This document shows, piece after piece, positions 37,455 to 46,624 of a DNA stretch of 64,000 nucleotides. Origin of the DNA: an uncultured Selenomonadaceae bacterium (GTDB lineage: Bacteria > Bacillota > Negativicutes > Selenomonadales > Selenomonadaceae); assembly GCA_905235685.1 (NCBI GenBank), contig CAJOMO010000017.1, forward strand, positions 1 through 64,000, in the 5' to 3' direction. The notes beneath the pieces are model-generated. The model did no database searches. It worked only from the letters and a program-made list of their open reading frames with translations, and was not told the origin of the DNA. The position numbers were made by a program, and so were the translations under genes. Within the stretch, counting starts at the first letter, position 1, and the number at the start of each line of letters is the position of its first letter.

Positions 37455-38429
37455 TTATTTGAGTTGAGCCGCAACTTCAGCCGCGAAGTCGGACTGTTTC
37501 TTTTCGATACCTTCACCGAGCTGATAACGCGCAAACGCCAAGACTTTGACTTTGCCGAGAATATCTTGCACGGTTTTTTCGTTGTCTTTGACGAAAATTT
37601 GTTCGACGAGGCAAACTTCCTTGTAAAATTTCTTAATACGCCCCTCGACCATTTTGTCAACGATATTAGCCGGTTTGCCCTCTTCAAGCGCCTGTTTGCG
37701 GAGAATTTCTTTTTCGTGTTCGAGTTCCGCCGCGTCAACGCTGTCGCGGTCAATTGCTGAAGGATTCGACGCCGCAATCTGCATAGCAACATCCTTGCCG
37801 AGTTCGTCAGAGCCGCCGCTGAGAGCCACTAAAACGCCGATTTTGCCGCCCGCGTGAATGTAGCTGGTAACTTTGCCTTCGGTTGCGTAACGCGTGAAAC
37901 GGCGCACAGAAATTTTTTCGCCAATCGTAGCCGTAGCTTCAGTCACGAGGTCATTAACAGTTTTCTTGCCTTCGATAACGCTTGCATTCAGCGCGTCAAC
38001 GTCAGCCGGATTTGATTTAGCAATGTGTTCGGTAATTTTCTTGACAAGCGCGCGGAAATTTTCATTGTTAGCCGTGAAGTCGGTTTCGCAGTTAATTTCA
38101 GCCACAGCGCCAACTTTGCCGTCCGCGGAAACATACGCCGCGCAAGCGCCTTCAGCCGCGATTCTGCCGGATTTTTTAGCCGCCTTCGCAATTCCCTTTT
38201 CGCGCAGATAATCAATCGCCTTTTGCATATCGCCGCCGGTTTCAGTCAAAGCTTTTTTGCAGTCCATCATGCCCGCGCCGGTTTTTTCGCGCAGGTCTCT
38301 AACCATACCCGCAGTTATCGCCGCCGGTTTTTCAGCAGGTTTCTCAGCCGGCTTTTCAACGGGTTTAGCAGTTTCAGTTTTAGTGGTCGGCGCAACTTTC
38401 TTAGCCGCGTCCTTAGTTTTTTTAGCCAT
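37455..38429 (-). CDS. tsf: Elongation factor Ts with N-terminal extension
   Basis: EF-Ts recycles EF-Tu by nucleotide exchange. The conserved protein begins at AITAGMVRDLREKTGAGMMDCKKAL, normally residues 1-25, but here it is preceded by about 36 residues rich in Lys, Pro and Ala (PVEKPAEKPAEKPA). The only good ribosome site (GGAGGCTTAAAATAA) is upstream of the extension, so it is probably translated. The rest (TDFTANNENF, dimerisation and C-terminal modules) looks complete at 324 residues. It lies 18 bp after rpsB. Confidence 0.96.
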   Translation of the reverse strand: MAKKTKDAAKKVAPTTKTETAKPVEKPAEKPAEKPAAITAGMVRDLREKTGAGMMDCKKALTETGGDMQKAIDYLREKGIAKAAKKSGRIAAEGACAAYVSADGKVGAVAEINCETDFTANNENFRALVKKITEHIAKSNPADVDALNASVIEGKKTVNDLVTEATATIGEKISVRRFTRYATEGKVTSYIHAGGKIGVLVALSGGSDELGKDVAMQIAASNPSAIDRDSVDAAELEHEKEILRKQALEEGKPANIVDKMVEGRIKKFYKEVCLVEQIFVKDNEKTVQDILGKVKVLAFARYQLGEGIEKKQSDFAAEVAAQLK

Positions 38430-38447
38430 TTATTTTAAGCCTCCAAA

Positions 38448-39221
38448 TTATTCTTGTTCAGCGTCTTTCTCGGCGAAATCTTCTTGAGCAACTTCTTCAG
38501 CGTCAACATTTGACGGAGCATAATCAACCGGTCCGCTTTCGCCCTGGTTGCCTTCGATAATCGCGTCGGCAACTTTCGCAGTCAAAAGTTTCACCGCACG
38601 AATCGCGTCGTCGTTGCCTGGAATAACATAATCAATTTCGTCGGGGTCGCAGTTTGTATCGACAATGCCGACAATCGGAATATTGAGTTTACGCGCCTCA
38701 GCAACGGCAATTCTTTCTTTGCGCGGGTCGACAACGAAAAGCGCGCCAGGAAGTTTATTCATTTCCTTGATACCGCCGAGATATTTTTCAAGGCGGCTCA
38801 TTTCGTGCTTGAGCTGCATGACTTCTTTTTTGGTGAGCACGTCAAAAGTTCCGTCTTCCTGCATAGTTTCAAGTTCTTTGAGGCGGCGAATGCGGCGTTG
38901 AATCGTCTGGAAATTGGTAAGCATACCGCCGAGCCAGCGCTCATTGACGAAAAATTGTCCTGCGCGAATAGCTTCTTCCTTAACGGCTTCCTGCGCCTGC
39001 TTTTTCGTGCCGACGAACAAAACCGTTTTGCCCTCTTCAGCAACACTGCGAATGAACATATAAGCCTCGTCGACTTTTTTAACAGTTTTCTGAAGGTCGA
39101 TAATGTAAATTCCATTGCGCTCGGTGAAAATGTATTTTGCCATTTTCGGATTCCAGCGGCGGGTTTGATGCCCGAAATGCACGCCGGCTTCCAGGAGCTG
39201 TTTCATTGAGATAACTGCCAT
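38448..39221 (-). CDS. rpsB: 30S ribosomal protein S2
   Basis: The 257-residue protein begins [27 protein letters not shown], with [12 protein letters not shown] and [29 protein letters not shown]. The ATG at 39221 follows AGGAGGATTTTTTCAA. First gene of the rpsB-tsf operon. An acidic C-terminal tail of about 30 residues is present. Confidence 0.98.
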   Translation of the reverse strand: MAVISMKQLLEAGVHFGHQTRRWNPKMAKYIFTERNGIYIIDLQKTVKKVDEAYMFIRSVAEEGKTVLFVGTKKQAQEAVKEEAIRAGQFFVNERWLGGMLTNFQTIQRRIRRLKELETMQEDGTFDVLTKKEVMQLKHEMSRLEKYLGGIKEMNKLPGALFVVDPRKERIAVAEARKLNIPIVGIVDTNCDPDEIDYVIPGNDDAIRAVKLLTAKVADAIIEGNQGESGPVDYAPSNVDAEEVAQEDFAEKDAEQE

Positions 39222-39322
39222 TTGAAAAAATCCTCCTGTTACAATTTCGCGGGACATTTACGCGCCGTCAAACCCAAAGGCACAGGTCGACGCTCCGCCC
39301 CGTGTTTTTTTCAACGGCGCAA

Positions 39323-39352
39323 ATTATACCACAACCTATTTTGATATGGCAA
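39323..39352 (-). promoter_or_regulatory. Promoter of rpsB-tsf
   Basis: TTGCCA, an 18-bp spacer and an extended -10 TGGTATAAT on the minus strand. The leader of about 95 nt to the rpsB ATG is long enough for S2 autoregulation, but no specific structure was identified. Confidence 0.65.
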
Positions 39353-39362
39353 CAATTTCGGC

Positions 39363-39395
39363 AAAAAAAATCTCTCGAACGTTTTCAGTCGAGAG
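39363..39395 (-). terminator. Rho-independent terminator of the flagellin gene
   Basis: CCTCTCGA ... TCGAGAGA stem followed by T8 on the minus strand, about 390 bp after the flagellin stop and just upstream of the rpsB promoter. Confidence 0.8.
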
Positions 39396-39788
39396 GAAAC
39401 TAACAATAACAATGGTGTATATGATACGCAGACTCGCTCGTCAGCGAATCCGCGATATCAACGAATTTATTTGAACGATTAAATCGGTTGTTTGAAAAAG
39501 AATGCGGGTCTATTCCCTCAAGAATAAACTCCGACTATTGGTAGTAAAAAACTTTCAAATATCGCAACCCGACCTCGGGAGTCAAGGTTGCGGTATTAGC
39601 GATTTTATAAAACAAATTTAAGATGATTGCAGAGCGGGAAACCGCCTTGACGATTCCCCGCCAATTTAGGTTTGCGTATGAATTATTCTTGACACATTTT
39701 AAATTCGTCCGGCTTATATTTTCTTGCCGGCTGTTACATGTTTGTAAATACTACCATAGAGCCTCGCGTTGACTCGGAGTTAATTAAA
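39396..39788 (-). other. Long 3' untranslated region of the flagellin gene
   Basis: No credible gene. It contains a stem GCAACC / GGTTGC at about 39559-39586 and two copies of a short motif also present in the 5' leader: CTATTGGTAGTA at 39535-39546 (inverse orientation) and TACTACCATAGAG near 39749 (direct, one base shorter). The region may carry RNA structure or a small RNA. Confidence 0.45.
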
Positions 39789-42515
39789 TTACTGGAGCAA
39801 GCTGAGTACTGCGCTGGAATTTTGGTTAGCCTGCGCGAGCATCGATTGAGCCGCCTGCAAGAGTACGTTGTTCTTCGTGTAGTTGGTCATTTCCTTAGCC
39901 ATATCGGCGTCGCGGATTGTGGATTCGGAGGCCTGGACATTTTCGCTTGCCGTCGTCAAGTTGCTGGCGGTGTATTCAAGTCTTGCCTCGATAGCGCCAA
40001 TGGTTGTCTGCTGATCAAGAGCTTTTTGAAGTGCATTATCGAACGCCGCAATAGCCGCATTTGCCAAATCTTGAGTTGCCACGCTCACGACTCTGCCGTC
40101 GTTGCCCTTGAGTCCAAGAGCTTCAGCGCGCATGTCTTTAAGGTCGACTGCGATTGACTGATTCGCCGCCGAGCCAATATGAATTTTGAGCGAAGTGTCT
40201 TCCGTGGCTTCATTCGAGGCGAAAATGGAAACTTTCCAGGCGTTGAGTGAGGTATTGATGGATTTGCGAACGTTGCCCTGAGCGTCAGCCACGCTAATTG
40301 AAATACCGGAAATTTGCCCGCTCAAACCTTCGTTAGCCGCGGTGACGGTGAGTCCGACTTTGCCGTCCGGAGTTTCGACAACAGCATTAGCCGTATTCAA
40401 GCCGACATTTTTGCTGCTGATAACGGCGATATTGCCGCTGCTGGAGCTGTCGCCAAATTCTTGCATTGCGCGCGCCAATTCCGCAGTTTCGCTTGCCGCG
40501 GCAGTTTTTGCTTCAAGGTACTTATCGTAAGTTGCGCCGTATTCTGCCAAATCTTGAGTGGTACCGGCACCTGTGGTAGTGTTAGCCGTTGCACTCCAGT
40601 TTGCCGCCGACAAGACAGTGGTATCTGTGATACTGCTGTAATCGAGTAAACCGGACAAGTCGCCCCAACTGCCGCCCGTACCTGCTGCCCAATCGCCACT
40701 TGGAACTGAATCAGGCGCCGTTGCGGCGTTTGGTACTGAACCAAAATTAGACAAGAAGGCTGCCATTATCGCCGCGGCGTCGCCGTCAGCATTTGCGTTC
40801 TGCTCAATGTACGTGGTCAATTGATCGGTGATTGTGCTTGCAAGTTTATCAAGGGCTTCGCTAAATTCTGCGGTTGATTGATTTGAATCAGCGGGATAAA
40901 ATTGAATAAGTGAAAAATCTGCAGACAAACTTTGTGCAGCAGTATTCGCATTACTGGAAGTATCACGAACGCCAACCCAATCTGTGGCTTGCAATCTTGC
41001 TGTGGCTGTGTCGTTTGAAGGATTCGCGGCAAGTTCCAATTGAGCTCTGATAGCGGTGTAAACATCGGTTTCAAGTTCTTCAGCCTGGTTTTTGTATTCG
41101 ATAGCGTTAACATTGTCCGTGAGAGCCTGTTGAAGTGTCTTAGCTTCGTCAAGTTCGGTTTTCAAATCGTCTCTGGTTTGGAGAGCGTTTTTGTAATTGT
41201 CGTAAGCAGTCTGCAATTCGTCGCGCGCAGCCTGAACATTAGCTCTGGAGCTGTTGGTTGCTGAAACTGTACCCCAATTTGAATCGCTGACAGCCAAACG
41301 CGCGTCCAGGGCGGTTAAAGTATTTTGTACGGCGGTAAGAACGTTGCTAGTGCCTTTAGCCATGTATGCGCTGTTGCCGTCCCAGTTGCTGTTATCTTCG
41401 TCTGAGCCATCGCCCGCGGTGACTGCAAAGGCGTTAACAGAACCACTTCCGCCGTAGGTGGTTACGTCGTTTTTAAAATCACCGATATCGGATTTATCTT
41501 CGAAGAACAGGTTAGAATCAGCACGGAGTACGGAAACTTTTTCCAAAGCCGCCGCCAATGCGCCCGCCGCGCCATTTACCAGAGAAGTATCGGTGATTGT
41601 CTTTGCAGCGTCAAGCGTACCGTCAACCGTTCCCTGGGTAGACCAGCCGGAGCCATTCACGGAGTTTCTGCCGAGCGCGCCCTGTGCGTCTTCCAGTTGT
41701 GCAGTCAATTCTTCGACTTTTGCGTCCGCCGCCGCCTTAGCTGCTGCCAATTGGGCATAAGTATAGCCATTGGACGAACCGGAAACCGAACTTTCAGCCG
41801 TCGTTCCGATAGCTCCAATGACGCTTGGATTAGTATAATCGGCAAATTGAGTTCCATCTTCGAGTGTTTCAAGCACAGTGAAAATCCCCTGCAAAGTGGT
41901 TTCGCTGACTTGGAATGTGGTTACAAAAGTTTGCCCGTTTTTGACGTAGGACGCGGTAATTCTGTCGGTCGACAAAATTTCAAGCTTTTCACCTTTGCGA
42001 TTGTAAAGGTCGACAAGTTTGGTTGAGCCTTCGGTATCTTCGCGGAGCTGCTGATTGGTGAAGGCGGTGTACGTTGCCTGTCCTGCTTGAACTTTTGAGC
42101 CGTCGACAAGATATTTGCCGTTGTAGGTAACGAGCGCGTTGTCGTCGATTTGGTCAACGAACTGATCAATTTCCTTTTGAATTGTGGCGCGGTCGTCGTC
42201 GGTGTTGGTGTCGGTTGCCGCGTCGATAGCTTTTTGTTTGAGCGTCTTGATAATCTCAATTGTATTAGCGACAGCGCCTTCAGCGACTTTCATCAAGCTT
42301 GAGCCGTTTTGAGTATTTTGATTAGCTTGATCGAGTGAGCTGATCATAACGCGCATGCGCTCGGAGATAGCGTAACCGGAAGCGTCGTCCTGTGCCGAAT
42401 TGATTTTCATGCCGCTCGAAACTTTTGCGAGACTTTTCTGGAGAGCGCTCGTATTTTTGTTGAGGGTATTGAGGGTGTTAACCGCGCTCATGTTGTTCTT
42501 GACTACCATTGCCAT
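39789..42515 (-). CDS. Flagellin, very large (908 aa)
   Basis: Filament protein. The N-terminal D0/D1 region MAMVVKNNMSAVNTLNTLNK ... LSSGMKINSAQDDASGYAISERM-type sequence (residues 1-140) and the C-terminal D1/D0 region (QTTIGAIEARLEYTASNLTTASENVQASESTIRDADMAKEMTNYTKNNVLLQAAQSMLAQANQ type, last about 80) are canonical. Between them are roughly 650 residues of Ala/Ser/Thr/Asp-rich variable domain, with helical segments (LEDAQGALG, RDDLKTELDEAKTLQQAL), far more than the usual 250-500-residue total. The ATG at 42515 follows AGGAGGAAAATTAAA; the open frame upstream is leader. Expressed from the sigma-28 promoter at 42823-42849. Confidence 0.95.
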   Translation of the reverse strand: MAMVVKNNMSAVNTLNTLNKNTSALQKSLAKVSSGMKINSAQDDASGYAISERMRVMISSLDQANQNTQNGSSLMKVAEGAVANTIEIIKTLKQKAIDAATDTNTDDDRATIQKEIDQFVDQIDDNALVTYNGKYLVDGSKVQAGQATYTAFTNQQLREDTEGSTKLVDLYNRKGEKLEILSTDRITASYVKNGQTFVTTFQVSETTLQGIFTVLETLEDGTQFADYTNPSVIGAIGTTAESSVSGSSNGYTYAQLAAAKAAADAKVEELTAQLEDAQGALGRNSVNGSGWSTQGTVDGTLDAAKTITDTSLVNGAAGALAAALEKVSVLRADSNLFFEDKSDIGDFKNDVTTYGGSGSVNAFAVTAGDGSDEDNSNWDGNSAYMAKGTSNVLTAVQNTLTALDARLAVSDSNWGTVSATNSSRANVQAARDELQTAYDNYKNALQTRDDLKTELDEAKTLQQALTDNVNAIEYKNQAEELETDVYTAIRAQLELAANPSNDTATARLQATDWVGVRDTSSNANTAAQSLSADFSLIQFYPADSNQSTAEFSEALDKLASTITDQLTTYIEQNANADGDAAAIMAAFLSNFGSVPNAATAPDSVPSGDWAAGTGGSWGDLSGLLDYSSITDTTVLSAANWSATANTTTGAGTTQDLAEYGATYDKYLEAKTAAASETAELARAMQEFGDSSSSGNIAVISSKNVGLNTANAVVETPDGKVGLTVTAANEGLSGQISGISISVADAQGNVRKSINTSLNAWKVSIFASNEATEDTSLKIHIGSAANQSIAVDLKDMRAEALGLKGNDGRVVSVATQDLANAAIAAFDNALQKALDQQTTIGAIEARLEYTASNLTTASENVQASESTIRDADMAKEMTNYTKNNVLLQAAQSMLAQANQNSSAVLSLLQ

Positions 42516-42815
42516 TTTAATTTTCCTCCTTGGTTTGTGTCCAAACGTTTGTATCCTTTTACGGTATCCGTACCGTTTATATAATAAGCACACTCCCGAC
42601 AAACTTTGACCGTCGCCAAAATCCTTCGTGCCGCCGAGCTCAACTGCGGACGCTGTCGAAGAGTACCTTATTAACTTTTTCGGATACTACCAATAGAGGA
42701 AATTGCACTTACCGAACTGTGCAAAACCGCATATATATTTTTATCCTCATTCGCCCGCCTTTATGTTCGAAAACTATTCCTTACGGCTCTGACGCCGCAG
42801 AATTTTTTTATCTTT
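42516..42815 (-). other. Long 5' leader of the flagellin gene
   Basis: About 300 nt between the expected sigma-28 start point and the ATG, with no credible gene. It includes TACTACCAATAG (42685-42696, plus strand), whose exact inverse complement lies in the 3' UTR. A leader this long suggests post-transcriptional control. Confidence 0.5.
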
Positions 42816-42822
42816 GAATACT

Positions 42823-42849
42823 ATATCGGCGTTTTTCGGAATAACTTAA
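42823..42849 (-). promoter_or_regulatory. Sigma-28 promoter of the flagellin gene
   Basis: Minus strand TTAAGTTA, 11 bp, GCCGATAT. The E. coli FliA consensus is TAAAGTTT-N11-GCCGATAA, so spacing is exact and most bases match. The cognate sigma gene is at 21454-22200. Confidence 0.85.
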
Positions 42850-42907
42850 GTGATTTTTAGGTAAGTTGTTTTTTTTTTTTGATAATTTTACTGCGACCCG
42901 CGAGGGG

Positions 42908-42950
42908 TCTTGCAAAATTCCGCGTTGCGTTCCGGTGCAAGATTTTTTTT
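42908..42950 (+). terminator. Terminator-like hairpin facing plus strand, no matching gene
   Basis: TCTTGCA ... TGCAAGA stem followed by T8 on the plus strand, in the gap between the flagellin promoter and leuS. No plus-strand gene ends here; it may block antisense transcription or be a relic. Confidence 0.4.
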
Positions 42951-42954
42951 ACAC

Positions 42955-42986
42955 TAAAAAAGTCGAAGACATTTCTGCCTTCGACT
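42955..42986 (-). terminator. Rho-independent terminator of leuS
   Basis: AGTCGAAG ... CTTCGACT stem with a T6 run on the minus strand, about 20 bp after the leuS stop codon. Confidence 0.8.
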
Positions 42987-43006
42987 TCGGGATTCGCCAA
43001 CAAAAT

Positions 43007-45475
43007 TTATTTCACAACGATGTTAATCAGTTTGTTTGGTACGGCGATAATTTTAACAATTTTTTTACCGGCGATTAATTCAGCCACGCGCGGAAGATTC
43101 GGCGCGATTTTTTCAAGCTCTGCCCTCGATAAATTATTCGCAACCGTGGCGTGTTCGCGGACTTTGCCATTAATCTGAACGACAATTTCAATCGTATCTT
43201 CGACAAGCGCCGCCTCGTCAAATTTTACCCAACTCTGCTTGTGGACATCGCCCGCGAAAAATTGACTCCACAATTCGGCGGAAATGTGCGGCACAAACGG
43301 CGCGAGCATTCTGAGCAAATTATTCGCAAATTCGCGCGCCAAATTCGGATTAATCAGTTTGTCCTGGAAAGAGTGAGCCGCGTTGACAAGTTCCATAAGC
43401 GTGCTAATCGCCGTGTTAAAGGCAAATCTGTCGTGCAAATCCTCGGTAACTTTTTTGATAGTTTTGTGCAAAGTGCGGCGCAAATCTTTTTCTTCGGCAG
43501 TCAAAGTTTCAGCGTCGTAATTTTCAGCGCCCGACTTAATCGCCTTTTCAAAAATTCCCAAAATCCGCCACACGCGATTTAAAAATCTGAATGAGCCTTC
43601 AACGCCCTGGTCGCTCCAATCCAAATCTCGCTCAACCGGCGCGGCGAACAGGATAAACAATCGCGCAGTGTCAGCGCCGTATTTGGCGATAATTTCTTCC
43701 GGCGAAACCACATTGCCCAAAGATTTACTCATCTTCGCGCCGTCTTTGATAACCATTCCCTGAGTTAACAAATTTGTAAAAGGCTCGTCATAGTCCAACA
43801 TTCCGGCGTCGCGCAGAACTTTGGTGAAAAACCTGGAGTAAAGCAAATGCAAAATCGCATGCTCAATGCCGCCAATGTATTGATCAACCGGATTCCAATA
43901 ATTGACTTTGTCGCGGTCGAACGGCTTTTTATCGTTGTGCGGGTCGGCGTAACGCAAATAATACCAGCTCGAACAAATAAACGTGTCCATCGTGTCAGTT
44001 TCGCGCCGCGCCTTGCCGCCGCATTTCGGACATTTGACGTCGTTAAATTTTTTGCTGGTTGAAAGTGGACTAAGCGCGCCCTGCTTAAATTCAACATCGT
44101 CCGGCAACAAAACCGGTAAATCTTCTTCGGGAACAAGAACTTCGCCGCATTTTTCGCAGTAAATCACGGGAATTGGCGCGCCCCAATATCTTTGACGCGA
44201 AATAAGCCAATCGCGCAGTTTGTAATTGATTTTGCGCGTGCCAATTTTTTTAGCCTCGAGCCAATCAACAATTTTAGATTTTGCAGTTTCATTTTGCATA
44301 CCGTCAAATTCGCCGGAATTAACCATAACGCCCGCGTCGATGTAAGCATTATCCATTTTGCTGAGTTCGAGCGGCGCGGCGGGATTGTCGATAACCAAAA
44401 TCTTGTCAAGCCCGTATTTCGTAGCGAACATCCAATCGCGCTCGTCGTGCGTGGGAACGCCCATAACCGCGCCCGTGCCGTATTCGTACAAAACATAATT
44501 GGTTATCCAAATCGGAACTTTGCGCCCGTTAACCGGATTGACGCAATACGCGCCCGTAAAAATTCCGCGCTTTTCAGATTCGCTCGAAGTGCGCTCCATA
44601 TCGCTCATATTTCGCGTCGCCTTGATAAATTCGCGAATTTCAGTTTCGTTGGGTTTACCGGCGATAATTTTTTCAATCAGCGGATGTTCAACCGCCAGTG
44701 CCATAAAAGTTATACCGAAAATGGTATCCGGACGCGTGGTGTAAACGGAAATTTTTTCTTCGCTGTCAACGACTTCAAGGCTGAACTCCGCGCCTTCGCT
44801 GCGCCCAATCCAATTTTCCTGCATAATCTTGACGCGATTTGGCCAGCCCGTTAATTTTTCCAAATCAGCCAAAAGTTCGTCCGCATAATCGGTAATTTTG
44901 AAAAACCACTGCGCGAGATTTTTTTTGTGAACTTCATGGTCGCAGCGCCAACATTTTCCGTCAACAACTTGCTCATTGGCAAGCACCGTACCGCAGGTAT
45001 CGCACCAATTAACCGCCGCCTCTTTTTTGTAAGCAAGCCCGCGCTTGTAAAAAAGTTCGAAAAGCCACTGCGTCCAACGATAATAATCTGCGCGGCAAGT
45101 TTCGACTTCGCGCTCCCAATCGTAGGCAAGCCCCATAGCTTTTTGCTGCCGAATCATATTTTTGATATTGGCGAAAGTCCAATCGCCAGGTTTGACGCCG
45201 TGAGCGATCGCCGCATTTTCCGCGGGCATACCGAACGCGTCAAAGCCCATTGGGTGCAAAACATTGAAACCAGCCATTGAACGATAGCGCGCAACGACAT
45301 CGCCGATAGAATAATTTCTTACGTGCCCCATATGCAAATTACCCGAAGGATAGGGGAACATTTCCAGCGCATAATATTTCGGCTTTTCGTTGTCAATATC
45401 CGTGCGGTAATAATCGGGGGCGTCCCAAATTTGCTGCCACTTCTTTTCAATTTCCTGGGGATTATATTTTTCCAT
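43007..45475 (-). CDS. leuS: Leucyl-tRNA synthetase
   Basis: Class I synthetase of 822 residues charging tRNA-Leu. It has the HIGH-type motif [11 protein letters not shown], the [23 protein letters not shown] zinc-binding insert, the editing domain ([23 protein letters not shown]) and KMSKS in [12 protein letters not shown]. The ATG at 45475 follows AAGGAGTAATTTT. No T-box leader was seen upstream; that space is occupied by element R7. Confidence 0.98.
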   Translation of the reverse strand: MEKYNPQEIEKKWQQIWDAPDYYRTDIDNEKPKYYALEMFPYPSGNLHMGHVRNYSIGDVVARYRSMAGFNVLHPMGFDAFGMPAENAAIAHGVKPGDWTFANIKNMIRQQKAMGLAYDWEREVETCRADYYRWTQWLFELFYKRGLAYKKEAAVNWCDTCGTVLANEQVVDGKCWRCDHEVHKKNLAQWFFKITDYADELLADLEKLTGWPNRVKIMQENWIGRSEGAEFSLEVVDSEEKISVYTTRPDTIFGITFMALAVEHPLIEKIIAGKPNETEIREFIKATRNMSDMERTSSESEKRGIFTGAYCVNPVNGRKVPIWITNYVLYEYGTGAVMGVPTHDERDWMFATKYGLDKILVIDNPAAPLELSKMDNAYIDAGVMVNSGEFDGMQNETAKSKIVDWLEAKKIGTRKINYKLRDWLISRQRYWGAPIPVIYCEKCGEVLVPEEDLPVLLPDDVEFKQGALSPLSTSKKFNDVKCPKCGGKARRETDTMDTFICSSWYYLRYADPHNDKKPFDRDKVNYWNPVDQYIGGIEHAILHLLYSRFFTKVLRDAGMLDYDEPFTNLLTQGMVIKDGAKMSKSLGNVVSPEEIIAKYGADTARLFILFAAPVERDLDWSDQGVEGSFRFLNRVWRILGIFEKAIKSGAENYDAETLTAEEKDLRRTLHKTIKKVTEDLHDRFAFNTAISTLMELVNAAHSFQDKLINPNLAREFANNLLRMLAPFVPHISAELWSQFFAGDVHKQSWVKFDEAALVEDTIEIVVQINGKVREHATVANNLSRAELEKIAPNLPRVAELIAGKKIVKIIAVPNKLINIVVK

Positions 45476-45511
45476 AAAATTACTCCTTACGTAAAAATTA
45501 AGCAATTACGA

Positions 45512-45618
45512 GGCGCGCACGGACGCGCGCCCCGCCCGCGCTAGTCGCGTGATGCGACTAATGCGGGCAAGTTTTCTTTCTTTGCTTTAGCGTTTCTTTC
45601 TTTTTCAAAAAGAAATGC
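45512..45618 (-). repeat. Tripartite hairpin element R7
   Basis: Minus strand: P GCATTTCTTTTT ... AAAGAAACGC (45590-45618), linker AGCAAAGAAAG, M with outer CCCGC / GCGGG and inner AGTCGC-ATCAC-GCGACT (45543-45559), H GGCGCGCGTCCGTGCGCGCC (45512-45531). P starts 10 bp after the ACT gene stop; H is about 35 bp from the leuS start. Near twin of R4. Confidence 0.87.
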
Positions 45619-45628
45619 GTTAAAAAAA

Positions 45629-45898
45629 TTATATTTTATGCATAACGTCAAAAATATCCTGGTGTTGTGTTTTAATTTCAACGCCAATTTCTTCACCTTG
45701 AGCCTTGAGTGCCGCCTGCAAATCCACCAGCCGAATTTTCGCTTCGTTCGCCTCGGCAAACAAAATCATATTGAAAAAGCCGTTGAGAATATTTTGGTTG
45801 ATGCTGAGAATATTGACTTCGTTATCAGCGAGAATCTTCGTAACCGCCGCTATAATTCCGATTCTGTCTTTGCCGACAACGGTTATAATCAACTTCAT
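45629..45898 (-). CDS. ACT-domain protein, UPF0237 family
   Basis: The 89-residue protein is a single ACT domain: MKLIITVVGKDRIGIIAAVTKILADNEVNILSINQ-like start and a C-terminal helix IKTQHQDIFDVMHKI. Length and sequence match UPF0237 proteins, presumed amino-acid-binding regulators. It is divergent from the lipoprotein gene at 45995. Confidence 0.88.
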   Translation of the reverse strand: MKLIITVVGKDRIGIIAAVTKILADNEVNILSINQNILNGFFNMILFAEANEAKIRLVDLQAALKAQGEEIGVEIKTQHQDIFDVMHKI

Positions 45899-45932
45899 TA
45901 AAAATCACCTCGCCGCGTAATATAACACAACC

Positions 45933-45961
45933 TTGACACCGCCGCAACTTTATTGCAAAAT
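45933..45961 (+). promoter_or_regulatory. Probable promoter of the 45995 gene
   Basis: Perfect TTGACA, 17 bp, then a weak CAAAAT -10. A minus-strand TTGCGG-N17-TATATT pair overlaps it and could serve the divergent ACT gene. Confidence 0.45.
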
Positions 45962-45994
45962 ACTTAGCGAATTTTTTTATTGGAGGTAATTGCT

Positions 45995-46537
45995 TTGAGG
46001 AAAATTTTTTTAATGGCGGCGTTGATTTTTTCGCTGATAAGTTGCACAGCCTTTGCCGCGACGCAGGAAGTTAAGCCAAATATCGGCGTATTGGTTATCG
46101 GCAGCGCAGAATTTAAGACGCCCGATTATTACAAAATGATAAAAAGTTCCGTGCTGTCAAAGAGCGGCTTAATTGCCGACGTTGGCGAAGATTTTCAAAA
46201 AAAATATCAGAAATTCATGGTTGAAAAGTACGACATTGGCAAGCACACGCCGACGAAAAGCGATTTGGTAAATTTCACGGCGAACAGCGGCTACAGAAAA
46301 CTTTTGGTTATCGTGGTGGATGAAAATCTTGACACGCAGAATAACGCCGATTCACGCCAGAAAAATCGTATCGCAATTCAGCTTGACGTGTACCTTTGCA
46401 ACCGTTCAGAAATTCTCGATATTGCAAACGCCAGCCGCGAAGACGATTCGAAGGCAAGCATTATGCGTGCGCGTAAAGGCGCTTTTCAAAAAAGCTTAAA
46501 CGCCGCTTTGAAGGCGCTCAATTTCAACAAAGAATAA
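45995..46537 (+). CDS. Exported protein, possible lipoprotein
   Basis: The 180-residue precursor starts with TTG at 45995, 8 bp after GGAGG. The signal peptide MRKIFLMAALIFSLISCTAFA contains a lipobox-like LISC, and AFA-A could instead be a type I cut. The mature part (NIGVLVIGSAEFKTPDYYKMIKS ... LLVIVVDENLD) suggests a compact alpha/beta domain. I do not recognise it. It stands alone between divergent and convergent neighbours. Confidence 0.65.
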   Translation: MRKIFLMAALIFSLISCTAFAATQEVKPNIGVLVIGSAEFKTPDYYKMIKSSVLSKSGLIADVGEDFQKKYQKFMVEKYDIGKHTPTKSDLVNFTANSGYRKLLVIVVDENLDTQNNADSRQKNRIAIQLDVYLCNRSEILDIANASREDDSKASIMRARKGAFQKSLNAALKALNFNKE

Positions 46538-46560
46538 AATTTTCTCCCGCAAATAAAAAC

Positions 46561-46592
46561 GCCCTTCAGCAGGAATTTTCCCGCCGGAGGGC
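46561..46592. terminator. Bidirectional terminator-like hairpin
   Basis: GCCCTTC ... GGAGGGC with an internal GCAGG / CCCGC stem, between the convergent 45995 gene and the PTS gene, flanked by A/T-rich runs on both sides. Confidence 0.5.
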
Positions 46593-46624
46593 TTATTAGT
46601 TTCCGCTAAAATAAAATTGAAGTA

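Noticed and set aside
39738-40157. Plus-strand 139-codon frame over the flagellin 3' end
   Set aside because: Shadow of the flagellin coding region; no ribosome site or homology.
45476-45628. T-box riboswitch upstream of leuS
   Set aside because: The space holds element R7; no T-box sequence or specifier-loop structure was found.
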